From assembly GCA_030533445.1 (NCBI GenBank), contig CM060083.1, positions 28,705,666 to 28,769,665 on the forward strand: 64,000 nucleotides of DNA. Reading direction: 5' to 3'. Numbering within the stretch: the first letter of the stretch is position 1; each line of letters opens with the position of its first letter. Both the position numbers and the translations under genes were made by a program. Below are positions 45,125 through 56,575 of this stretch, in pieces. The notes beneath the pieces are model-generated. The model was not told where the DNA came from, did no database searches, and saw nothing but the letters and a program-made list of their open reading frames with translations. Source of the stretch: Cyprinodon diabolis. Its lineage: Eukaryota; Chordata; Actinopteri; Cyprinodontiformes; Cyprinodontidae.

Positions 45125-46045
45125 TACTATTGAGTTCAATTAAAAGAGACTTTGTTGATCCCAAAGGGAACTTAAATGTTTTAGTAACTTATTAATGTTT
45201 TTTTTTTCAATGAGATGTTGATAGCTGTAGGCTGGAAGGATTTTCTGTCTGCCCTGCAACAGATCTGGGGAAGCCTCTTACTGATGATGCTTTTGCTGTT
45301 TAACAGTCTTCTGAATATGGTGCTCGAATCTTCCTTATTTTAAAGAATTCCTTTTTGTGAAATAATCTCCAGAGTTTCTAGAGGAGAGCCAGCTTTCTTT
45401 ATTAGCTTGTTGAGCTTTTTTAAGTTATTAACTCTGATGCCCAACAGATGATGGAGGAAAAGATCACACTCTCCACATCAGAATGATAGAAGATATGTAG
45501 CATCTTACTGCAAACACCCAAAAAACTATGCTTCCTTATGAAGTACAATCTGCTCTATCCCATCTTATAGACGGCTTTGCAGTTGCCTCTCCAGTCTAGT
45601 TTGTTGCCCAGGTGAGCACTAAGGCATTTATACTCCTCCACCAACTCCACCTTTTCTCACATGTTCCATTTTTTCTTCTGAAATCTACAATCACCTCCTT
45701 TTTTTTTTTGCTGACATTCAGGGCCAGATGATTATTTTCACACCATGCTAGAAAAGTGGTTCACAGGATCTCTGTACTCACCTTCTTGTCCTTATTTGAT
45801 CCACCCAATGCCTGCAGAGCCATATGAGTATTTCTGCAGATAAGAATCTGATACTAGAAGTCAGAGGTGTGCAGAGTTTAAAGGAATGGCGAGAGTACAG
45901 TCCCCTGTAGTGCTCCTGTGCTGCTGAATACTTGATGTGATAGTTGACCTTTCAGTCTAACAAACTGTGGTCTGTCCGGTAGTCTTTGTTCCAGGTGATT
46001 GTTGATGCCTCCACCTGAGTCTTTTGGAGTTTCTGAGAAACTAAA
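45125..46045 (-). pseudogene. 5'-truncated Rex1-type LINE reverse transcriptase relic
   Basis: Minus-strand translation around 45640-45420 gives VELVEEYKCLSAHLGNKLDW, then CKAVYKMG, a stop, SRLYFIRKHS and HIFYHSDVESVIFSSIICW. This is the C-terminal domain typical of fish Rex1/Babar reverse transcriptases. The 3' end at about 45131-45175 has the AAGTTCCCTTTGGGATCAAC tail. In-frame stops and a missing 5' part make it dead. The 5' limit is approximate. Confidence 0.75.
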
Positions 46046-49000
46046 CCACCCTTAATGCATTGGAGGAAAAAAAAGGAAAAAAGGAACCAAGCTTGAACTT
46101 TATTAATTTATTTCCAGTTAAACGAGTAATGTCGAGTAGCTCATATAGCTCAAGTGTAGCTGTTATTGTGACTTTTGCAATAAGACAAAACCCACTTTAG
46201 ATAGAAATAAAAAATGAACGGCCTCCCCACCACCTCCAACGCTGAGTCACGCCGTGTTTAAAGCTGAAAGCTTCTCTTCTCACCTCCAAATTGATTAGCC
46301 TTTTATCTGGTGTGAACTCTCACAATTTATCCAAAGCTGAGAGCGAATATTTCCTGCATTGCTAAACATCCCTCTCTTCTAATCAAAGATCATATCAAGG
46401 TGTATTAGCTGAATTGGTGGGTCTGTGTTATCTGTTAACCCCTCTCTACGTCCACCTCCTCTCCAGTGGTAATTGAAAGAGAGGATGTAAAAAGGTAATT
46501 GCCTCATCGTTCAGACTGATCTGCTTCTCTACATGTGTCGTTTCAATCACGGCTCTTCGATTTTCATGCACTACCTTTTCATTCAGCTGTGCTCCGGGTC
46601 TCTTCAGACACCATTAGAGCTCGGCTGGGTGTTTCGACACACTTCTCTGTATTCTCTCTGAGTGGATTGATGACACAGTGGATGGCATGAAAAGTATGCA
46701 TAAGAAGAGCTTTTTTTAGATGAAAGGGATTCTTGATGTGCAAAAATGTACTCCTTCAGGTTCAGCTATGGATATTGTTCTGATCATCGTTCTATAATTA
46801 AATGAAACCATTATTGCCAGAGTTAATGTTTCTGTTATTAAATAAATACAGTTTTACTACAAGTAAATATAAATAGGTTATTAATTGCAGGTGCATTCCT
46901 AAGGTTTTCAGATGTTATTATTTGCTGATATCTTTTTAAAGACAACTGATTTTAATTGAAACATATAAACTTAGAAAATAAAAGCTCAATTAGGATTTTG
47001 AGGCTCAGATCATTTACCCTTATTTCAGCTGTTTTCTGTTCTGCTGCAGATTTAGAAGTTAGGTTGTTTACAGTCTGATTTTTATGTATGCTCACATTGG
47101 GAGGGTAATCTTGGCAGCAGGCAGGGCAGTTTAACACCCCGATTTAGATCCATAATGTTGTGTTGCAGAATAAGATAGCAGCTGGAAGAGTTCCTGAGCT
47201 TATCCAGTGATTTTAACTACAGGTTTGTGTTTTTTTTTTTTATGCAATGGTAAAAGTAAAACGATTCTACTGAGCAGCTCGTCTATTTTGTGTGCAGAAT
47301 TTTAATTTTTTCAAACAGTAATGTAAGAAAGAACGAATAAACAAAATACTTGTCGATTCCCTCTGTGGTTTCCCTCCTCCTCTTTATTTGTCAGCCTGCA
47401 GCCCACAAATTCCTTATAGTTTTTTGTGGCTGTTGCTATAAGACCTATCTAGTTAAGAGACGCTCTGCTGCGTAATTTTTTTTTAATCACCATTACTTTT
47501 TCTTCAGCCTCTAAGCATTTCAGCTTTATACCTTGTTGTATACTTTCAGCTTAAGATCTCTAAATAATTTGATTAATGTTCTGCTTTTCCAGGAATTACA
47601 AGCTGTACTTTATCTTATGTTGAATTTTCCAAGAGAAATTATTTTCTGCATAGAATGGGCAAGGCAAAATCTTTCAAGCGATTTTATAAGATGCTCAATT
47701 GTTTTTCCAGAGATAATTTTTATCTAAGTATTTAAACACACAATGTGGGCCAGAGATAGACACAATGGTTTTGCTTGAAAAAGCATTCAATCTTCTCTAG
47801 CACTAGTCACCAATACTGGTTAGCCTTGACTTTAACTTCAAAAAATAATTTTATTCTAGTTATAGTAGTAGTTCTCAACGACTGAAAAAAGTAATCTTCT
47901 TCATTTTAAAAGCTTTTTAGTAGTATTTGGAAAATTTCAGAATTTTTTCGAGTTTTACAAAAACATTTACTTTATTCAAAACTAAAAACCTAAAGGCGTA
48001 AGGCCGTGGCTCCCACAATCATACTGTGAAGGTTGTGTTCTTTTGGCAGTGCAAAGTTTTGATTATTTGCTGCAGAAAATACAAACCGTTTAGAATTTTG
48101 ATCCAAAAGCTTCAGCTTGTTTTTATCAGACAAGAACACATTCTTTCAAAGGGATTTGGAAGACCCTAGCAATGCCAAGATCTGGGAAAACCATTCTGTC
48201 TTGCAACCCAAGACAAACCCACTCTTTTTTGCAAAGTCCAGAATTATGGAGAAAGCAGGAGACTGTTTTTTTTTTCCCCCATGTATAACAGAACCAGTGC
48301 TTGCAGCAGCTCTTTCAGCACTAGTGTCACCTATCAGTCTTTCTGATCAGCCTATGTCTTATGTATTCATGACGTACAAAGAAAGCACAAATTTGGTAAG
48401 ATCTATGTGGATCATATATCTTCTTTTGATTTAGTTTTACTATCTAAACCAAATTATACAGAATAAAAAATATCAAATGAACAGGAACAAAAAACATCTA
48501 GTATGACAGCAAATAGCTAAACAAAACTGTCACAAGTAGAGGGATGCAAAACTGTATACAAGGTTATCTCAATATTTAACTACTGTTAAATCATTCTCGT
48601 AGAAAGTTTTCTCTCTATGGCTTCTGTTCAAATGTACTAGGAGTTAACAGTTTGCTGCTAAAGTGATTATTTTTGTTTATTGTTTACAAGTATTAATTTG
48701 TATAAAATGCATAGATAAATGGAAATAAAATGGAATAACTATATGTTAACTATATGTATTTCTTGTTTGTAAAAGTTTCCAACCCGACATTAAACTAATG
48801 ATTGTCTGGCAACTTAATGGGTGTTTGGAAAATTAAACAGAAGAAAACTAAAGACTATTTTGTCCTAGTTAATACATCCTAACCGGCAGTTGGTCAAGTT
48901 TAGTCAGACTTTAAATAAAATTCCTGGATGGCTTAACAATGTGAGATAAATTATATCATGTTCAATATATCTCTTTCTAAAGATGGAAAGGTTTTCTAAT

Positions 49001-50448
49001 TATTTAGCCATTATGAAATCACAATATTGGTTGGGGTTCAGGTTTCTACGGACTGATTGGACTGAATTTAAACTGAAAAGGTTTTAAAAACACTTGATTA
49101 TTCAAAGCTTCTCAGTCAAATTAGAATTTTAGATGGAGAAGAATTGCATTCAGAGTAAAGGAAAGTGGGTATTTTATAGTGAAATACTACAGAAAAGTGT
49201 ATGTGACTGCAGAGTGTTTCAGATTTAACCGAATACTAAAAGAAAAAAAAAACAAAAGACATGAGCAGTCCCCGACGAACAGCAGGGATTCTGTGCCGCA
49301 GTATAAGTAGTGAGGCACATGTCAGCAGCACCAGCTGAAACCCTGAGGAAACACTTCAGCCTGCTGCTGGAGATTTCACTGCGGTCCCATCTCCCTGCAG
49401 AATAATCTCTCTGTTCATACGCAGAAAGAGGTAGTGCGACTGAGAGATTTGTCTGCATTTCTGAAATATTGTAAAAGCAATGAGAGACATGTAACAACTT
49501 TATTTTTTAAAGATTTCTTAAATCAAAGTAACATTTTAGGAGCTGGTGTTGAGATTGTTTAAAATGGTTTACATTTCTTTAGAGAGAGCAATGTTCCCAT
49601 AATTCTGTAAAACTTTGGAAACATAGTGTAGAAAACAACAGCCCTGGTGATCAGTTGTTTAGCATAAGGAGGTGGGAAAACTGTAGTCTTTTTAGGTGGG
49701 TGTTAGCTGTTTCAGCAACAACAATGATCTGTGTTATATCCATCCCCACTGGAGGAACAAACCTTCTAGACAAAAAAATTGCTGCTGAGTCCAGGCTTTT
49801 ATGCACATTTTCTCCTCTTAGGGTCTTTTCACATTGAGACAATGTTTTTTTTTTTAGCATAATTTGCTGGGATCAGACTCATCTCAATAATGAATGCAAT
49901 TACAGGTTTCCCTTTATGCCTGACATCCTGATCGGCCCATTATTGTAAGAGCCAAGCTGCTTCGTGCTCCTGTCAGGAGGCAGCATGTGTTCTCCCTGTT
50001 ACAAAAGGAGCTCAACCAGTACAATCAAATAGTCAGCTTTCAGTAGCAAAAAACTTAACGTATTTTACAAGAAATTTCCTGAAGCTTTTCTATGAACTTG
50101 TTTAAAAATGTATGGATTCTTGCAAAGGGATTTCTACCACCAGATTTTTTTTCTTAACTCCAAACTTCACTTCACTTTATTAGAATATTTGGTGAATAGT
50201 GAATTATACAGTCAGAAAGGGTAGCATGAAACATTTAGTACACCTGGGTCAGTACTTGCCATTTTTTTCTGTAATTTCATGTTTCAGGCATACCACAGTG
50301 TTGTGTGTGTTAGTGTTACCTTCAACCATTTGAAGTACCTGTTTGTTGCTCTGAGGGGGAACGTAAATGTTCAGTTTATGTTAATGAGTGCAAGCTTCTT
50401 GTCTAAAATTCTGCATTTGTAACCCTGTGCTTCCATATTCTTTGGTCC
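46046..50448. other. Intergenic DNA; possible conserved non-coding stretch
   Basis: 46210-46690 is balanced in composition, free of simple repeats and rich in TAATTG/GTAATTG-like motifs, as many conserved enhancers are. The rest is AT-rich with no gene seen. Confidence 0.4.
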
Positions 50449-50605
50449 TGTTCATCCATCCATTTTCTAACATGCTTAGTCTATCTATAGACTAAAAGAT
50501 ATGCCTATTTCCAGCTGTCAATGGATAGACCCTGGGTCAGGAATTTAACCCAGAACCTTCTTGCTGCAAGCAAGCAGTGCTACCCACTGCGCCACTGAGC
50601 AGCCC
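50449..50605 (-). repeat. Fragment of a dispersed teleost repeat
   Basis: It opens CATCCATCCATTTTCTAACA and closes AACCCAGAACCTTCTTGCTG with CACTGCGCCACTGAGCAGCC. These are the two ends of a widespread fish repeat whose middle is deleted here. The fragment at 40968 is a piece of the same repeat. Confidence 0.65.
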
Positions 50606-53114
50606 AGTACTGTTCATATTCATTCTTTTCCAGACTGCATTTGTGACTCCCTGAAAACAATGCTTGCAACATCAGAGTTAACACTGTCTGCTCCAAGTTT
50701 TTTGGAGCTTCCGCATAGGCAACACTTTACCAAGGGAAGCAGCCCATTCTTGCCCTCTCATAGCACTGCAGAACTAACACAGGGGCCATGGGAGCAGTCA
50801 GGGGACCATGACGTTCTGTGCCCTGCAAGCACATCTACCTCCCTGGAACAGGTATTGTGGCTGTGCTCATGGTTGTATCTGACAGTATTTGACTATTGGC
50901 TTTGCACTTTTTACTTACATTTTTAGTTAATGTTATATAATGTTACTATGCACTAAATCAGGCACAGTATGCTGGAAAAGAAGCATAAAGATCTACAATT
51001 TCCAAATCTTTATGCACAATTTCAATTTGATTGACTCTGCACATTGTCTGGATTAATATACATATGTATATATGTAAGTGGATGACAGTCCTACTCTCTG
51101 CCACGGACATTTATGGACATTTATCACCAGTATTTACATCCCACTAGGATCTAATGCTAGCAAAGTATCTATATATCTATATATATCTATCTATAGATAT
51201 ATAGATAGATATATATTTCAAATTGAAACCACCCAATTGAACAGCTAGTGTATCTATATAAGTCTTTAGTGATACTCCAAAATGTTTATTTCATTCTGAT
51301 TTATAACACATTTCATGTTGCTCATAAAAAAGTATAAATTGGTAAGCAAAATCATACAACACAATCTTTCACACTCTGGAGACATTAAGAAAAACTATAC
51401 TCATGTTTTATTTTTTTTACCTGATATAATTCTTATGCTACATTTATTTGTGCAGATTGGTCTAAAATGTAAACTGTAACATAAAGGGAAATGTATTTTT
51501 CTATCTAATCCTGACTAATAATACCCCACTAATAAGCTCATTATTTTGCATGTTTTAGCTTTGTTCAATCCACCCAAAAGCCCAAGTATTCAAATGAGTT
51601 TCATGGCTTTATGGAGCTTATGCACAGGCTTAGTCTTGGCAGTAATTTCCTGAAATCTGTGTTGCTGTCTGAGAAAACTCCAGAAGGACCATGTGGGAAT
51701 TGTAATGCAATAATCGTCTGTCATCAGAGCTATTATAACCCAAAATTTTCAGAAATCTATTAATGGATGAAAAATCCATTCTGTTAGGTCATCTTGAACC
51801 CTTCTCCTAAGCTATTTTCTCTTTGCAAACCATTAAAAAAAGCCCTTAGAAGAGAAAGACAATAATAAATAAAAGAAGTCAATATCTGTGTCATTATCAT
51901 TTAATGTAACTCCTTCTCATTTCATATAGGTTTCATTTTCCGTTACATAAATATAAAAGTACAATCATCTGTATAAATGTGCAACTTGCAAACTGAATTC
52001 ATTTGCATACATTAACTGGATGTTACAGCATGAAGCAAGCAACATGAAACACACACTGAGGTATGGAGTGGTGTAGATATGAATACAGTCACCAGTTAAA
52101 AGAACTAGATTTTAGAGTCATTGTGGAGCTTCTAAACCAAGAGTGTGGCTCCAAATCATCTGCCTTCATAAAAAAAAAAAGGCACAAATGTCCTTTAGAT
52201 TTGGAAATCAAAATCAGAATGAAAACCAGCAACTTTCAAAGCCTTGAGCAGCCAAACACAGTGAATGATAAATCATTTTTTTGCAAAGTCTACCAGGTGT
52301 TACCAAGCCCTCTCATATAACTTCCAACCAATTTAATGTCAGTACATTTTGATCACAACAGAGGCTGTTTTAACAGTCATAACCCTAAGAAGTTAACAGG
52401 CCCTTCCTTCGCAGAAATCCAAGAGAGCAAATTGTTACGCATCACACTGTGACTGTGGAGAAATATGGTAAATAAAAGATAATTGTACCACTGCTCCATC
52501 AACCGCATCAACAAATTACACACTAACAGTATCTTCAGCCTTTTTTTTCATGTCAGGCAAATTGTTTCATTATCAGGCTTTCCACGGAAGCATGACATTT
52601 TAATGAAGAACCGCTGCCTACAGAGCCGTGTGAATACAGTGCAATATGTGTTTACAGGAAATAAACAGTGTCAGTGATAATTTCCAACAGTTCAAGCATG
52701 AATTAACACTGAGGACTCCGCTTTAGCTCAGGCAGCGCTGCTCTCAGAGTCTGCTTTGTATTCTGAATTTTGCACCATCTGACTTTAATTACAGGGTTTG
52801 GTGCAGACATGAATCAATTAATAAAAAAAAGATATTGATATCCAAATTCAGAGGCATATCAGTTGCTACCAAACACAAACAACGCTTAAGACCACCTGTT
52901 TTCTCTTACAGATAGATATAGAGAACAGCGGGCCCATTAAAACCATTGTAATCAATGGAAATCAATTTTGCAAACTGCAAAAGGATGGTGAGGTTCTGCT
53001 TGTTATAAAAAAAAAAAAAGAAAGCATTTGTTATAATTCATGACTTCTCTAAGGCAATTGATTTAAAGCCACGCATTCAAAAAAGGTGACCAAATGTTAC
53101 TCTTCATATAATAA
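50606..53114. other. Intergenic DNA, no gene seen
   Basis: Short TA/CTATAT low-complexity patches occur at 51165-51215. The 52430-52690 stretch looks non-repetitive but has no coding frame. Nothing else was identified. Confidence 0.4.
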
Positions 53115-54215
53115 CAACAGCATCAGTCAGAAGTTTACATACATCATCATCATTTCCAGCCTTTGATGGTTGATTCTTTCATTAGTGCAGTTGCTGCACA
53201 GCATCAACTTTAGAGATTTTTAAGACAATAATTAGTCAGCCAAGTTTCAATTGGCTGCATATTGATCCACACAGACTCGGAATAATTACTGCAGGCTAAA
53301 ATATGTATGTACATACATCCCCACTAGCACTTGGACAAATGAGCCTTAACAATGTTTCAGTTGAAAGAACATATAGAACCAGTGTTGGTGTCCATAGTGA
53401 ATCCAAAAAGGGCTGAAATCATTAGCACAGAGAAAGAAACAGGTGCTTCAAATCCAGAATGACCCAAATTTGCGGCTAATCACAATCAGGAGGAAAAAGT
53501 CTTCCGGAGAAAAAGTTTTATGGTCACATATGACAAGAGTGTTTTTCCACACTGGTAAGACAAATATTTAGAGAAGGGGTCACCAACGTGGTGCCTGTTG
53601 GCACCAAGCAGCCCTCAAAGTCCACTCTCAGCATCTTCTGAAAACAGAACAACTCACCAGGGGACTAAGAGAGATTTTATTTTAAGCTGCAGCTCTTATT
53701 TTGTATCATTATAGAGCATTTTATCATATCATCTTCTCATTGGAACATTTCAGCATTTATAGGTATTTAAAAATTACAATAAATAAAAGTAAATTAGAAA
53801 TGAAAAGAAACAACATAAATATTTTTATTATCTATGAAGTTTAGGTCAACGCTGACTCCTCCAGTTCATAGGTCAGTATTGGTAGCCCCTATGACTCAGT
53901 ACCCATGCCGTAGCCCTCAGTCTTAAAAAGGTTGGTGACCCCTAATTTACAGAAATCAAGCTGATGTTTTTAGGTTCAAGAAAACTGTAATACATTTTAA
54001 GCATGGCGATGGCAGCATCATGGCAGCATCATGCTGATGGCCCTATAGACCAATGTTTTTAGAAACTAATGTTTGGACTGTTCTCAGGTCTAGCCAACCA
54101 TATTAAATGAGACAGCTCAAATATTCAGCCAGAATTATGCTTGGGGTGTATGTATCTACATATATTCATGCTGTGTGGATTATAGAAAACATTGCAAAAC
54201 AGTAAAAAAAAAAAA
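53115..54215 (+). pseudogene. Tc1 (Sleeping Beauty-like) relic with nested hAT MITE
   Basis: CAGTCAGAAGTTTACATACA at about 53124 resembles the inverted-repeat end of salmonid-type Tc1 elements. TCTTCCGGAGAAAAAGTTTTATGGTCACATATGACA-type sequence at 53500-53540 corresponds to the block around the first catalytic Asp. AAGCATGGCGATGGCAGCAT at about 54000 encodes KHGDGSIM. Frames are broken, and a 371-bp MITE splits the relic. Confidence 0.6.
53574..53944. mobile_element. hAT MITE (371 bp)
   Basis: The ends AAGGGGTCACCAAC and GTTGGTGACCCCTA are inverted repeats of a well-known hAT terminus. The flanking 8-mers atttagag (53566-53573) and atttacag (53945-53952) differ at one base. Confidence 0.75.
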
Positions 54216-54800
54216 AATCCACCTGACCTTGTTTCCAAGTTTGAAGACTTTACACTTCCCATCCAGGAAAATAGCTGGAAAATAGCGTTAATTTCGAGAC
54301 TTTATAAAGTGGACCAGAAACAAAGGCTTGTTTTGCCTTAGAAAACATGCAAACTGAACAAGAAAGAATGGGTCTGCCCCTTTGGAATGGGGTCCTTTGG
54401 GTTCTTGTTAGCCTGCAATACCAGATACCTGTCTATGTCTCTAAAAGTGGGGGGTCGTTAGAGGGAATGTTTGGCCTGGCTGAACAGGCTAGATGTTCTG
54501 TTGCCCTATAAGGGGATGAGGGTTGCAATGATAGCAGGAAGGAATCAACTTTATTGCTGCATTGTAGGTTTTTGAAAGCTGAAACCTGAGTCCACCCGCA
54601 CTGTTTAAGATTGTTTTTTTTCATATAGAAAACAACAATACTTTCAAACTTAATGAGATGCTTTTGTTTTAAAGTCGACAGTATAAAGGAATGATTCATC
54701 TACATTATTAAAAGCCCTAAATTACCATTGAAGCTATGCAATGAGGAGTATGATCTGTTGAAATTTCCAAATTGTTTTTTATTTTTTTTTATTTTATATA
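54216..54800. other. Intergenic DNA, nothing recognised
   Basis: No gene or repeat end was identified. Confidence 0.45.
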
Positions 54801-55000
54801 CTCTAATAATCCCAATGGGAAATTACTTCTCTGCATTTAACCCATCCCCTTGGGGAGCAGTGGGCTGCCATTCTGAGGCACCCGGGGAGCAGTGTGAGGT
54901 TAAGGGTCTTGCTCAGGGACCCAGAGTGGCAGTCGGGGATTGAACTCACAATCTCAGGATTCAAAGCCCTATGCCCTAACCACTAGGCTGCCACTCCCCT
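54801..55000 (-). mobile_element. tRNA-derived SINE, minus strand
   Basis: This is the reverse complement of the SINE family at 38348. Read on the minus strand it has a head GGGGAGTGGCAGCCTAGTGG, a B-box-like GTTCAATCCC (54936-54945), the CTGGGTCCCTGAGCAAGACC block and a shortened tail. Confidence 0.85.
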
Positions 55001-55180
55001 TACTTAAATTACTGTATATATGCTAAAAAAAAAGCTTGACATGTTCCATTTTCAAGGAAGATACAGATTAAAACCTTGTCATTTTTATGTGAATAACATC
55101 TTCAGGAGAACAGTGGCTTATATTCACGAAAGAATTCAAAATACCATGTTTTCTTTTAGTCCTGTGTGGTATGCTATAAC

Positions 55181-56567
55181 CAGTGTTGGGCACGTTACTT
55201 TGAAAAAGTAATTAGTTATAGTTACTAGTTACTTCTCCCAAAAAGTAACTGAGTTACTAACTGAGTTACTCCACAATAAAAGTAACTAGTTACTAGTAAA
55301 AGTAACTATTGCGTTACTTTTGCATTTCTCGCCCCCGTAATCCTCACCACCCAGCCCCCACCTTCTCGCCGTGTGTTTCCAAAGTCAGCTGAATAGAGCG
55401 GACGACAAAGACAAGAACCTGCAGAGAGTTTAGCATTTATTGCAACTCAACGTAAATGACATCAGGGGGGAACGCCATGTGAAGTTTTTTAACAGGGCAT
55501 TCAGATCTGGTGAGTATATGAAATTAATAACTGGAAATAATAATCCTGTGTGTTTGGGTTGTTATAGATACTGCAACATCTATCTATCATCTATCTATCT
55601 AGATCTATACTCTGTGTGTGACATAATGATCTCCATCCCTGCCACAAAGGCCATCAAATAATGTTTAAAATAAAAAATACAGTAGGTTGAAAAGGCAGAG
55701 TATCCATCCATCCATCCATCCATCCATCCATCCATCCATCCATCATCCATCCATCCATCCATCATCCATCCATCCATCCATCATCCATCCATCCATCATC
55801 CATCCATCCATCCATCCATCCATCATCCATCCATCCATCCATCCATCCATCCATCCATCCAGATTTCTCCCTTTCATTTGATCGTTCACGCTCTCCATAG
55901 TTCTCCTGTGGCGCGAGCACAGGGCGACTGTTGCGCGCCTTTAGCGAGCATGCGCGTTTCCTGTCGCTTGCGCGGTGACTCGTGCCGCCTGCGCTGTGCG
56001 GAGATGCAGAGGAAACCGTATGTGATGGGGAAACGCAGCTCGACGTAACACCGGTATTTACATCAGGAAAACGCTGTTTTGCTGCTGGATCCTCCTCACT
56101 CTCCATCTCTCTGTGTGTGCTGTACGTTAACACCCGCCAGCAGAAACACCCACCTACCCAACTGACAGACGGAATCTCACTATGCATCAGCCATTCTCAT
56201 CCTCCCCTCTCTCATGACAAGGCGCGCACCTCTGGATGACCTAAAAAATAATCTTTAATATCTCTTAAACAAAAGTAGCACAAACAATATTTTTTCTGCA
56301 CAAATCTGCACGAACGTTGCACTAACCATTCAGTCTATTTGCAGAGTTTTTTGACGTGGGTGGGGTGTCAGCTTCACGCAGCTGCGCACGAGTCCTATCA
56401 TGAAAAAAGGTTCATTGTGCGACCTGAGTAACGCGCAGTAACGGGGTGTCTGCAATGGTAACTGCGTTATAGTTATAGTCAAAGTAATTAGTTAGATTAC
56501 TCGTTACTAAAACAAGCTAACGGCGTTAGTAACGCCGTTACTTTCAACGCCGTTAGTCCCATCACTG
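55181..56567. mobile_element. Non-autonomous hAT-type element, copy 3 (1387 bp)
   Basis: Inverted with respect to copies 1 and 2: it starts CAGTGTTGGG and ends CCCATCACTG. The 8-bp duplication gctataac (55173-55180, 56568-56575) is identical. It is very similar to copy 2 apart from a longer TCCA/TGGA array (55700-55860), so the two are probably recent relatives. Its minus strand keeps the [15 protein letters not shown] frame. Confidence 0.92.
55700..55861. repeat. (TCCA)n microsatellite in hAT copy 3
   Basis: About 38 units of TCCA with several TCA interruptions, the longest of the three allelic arrays. Confidence 0.92.
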
Positions 56568-56575
56568 GCTATAAC

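Noticed and set aside
51160..51215. Palindromic TATCTA/TAGATA stretch as a possible regulatory hairpin
   Set aside because: It is low-complexity microsatellite-like sequence with no other support.
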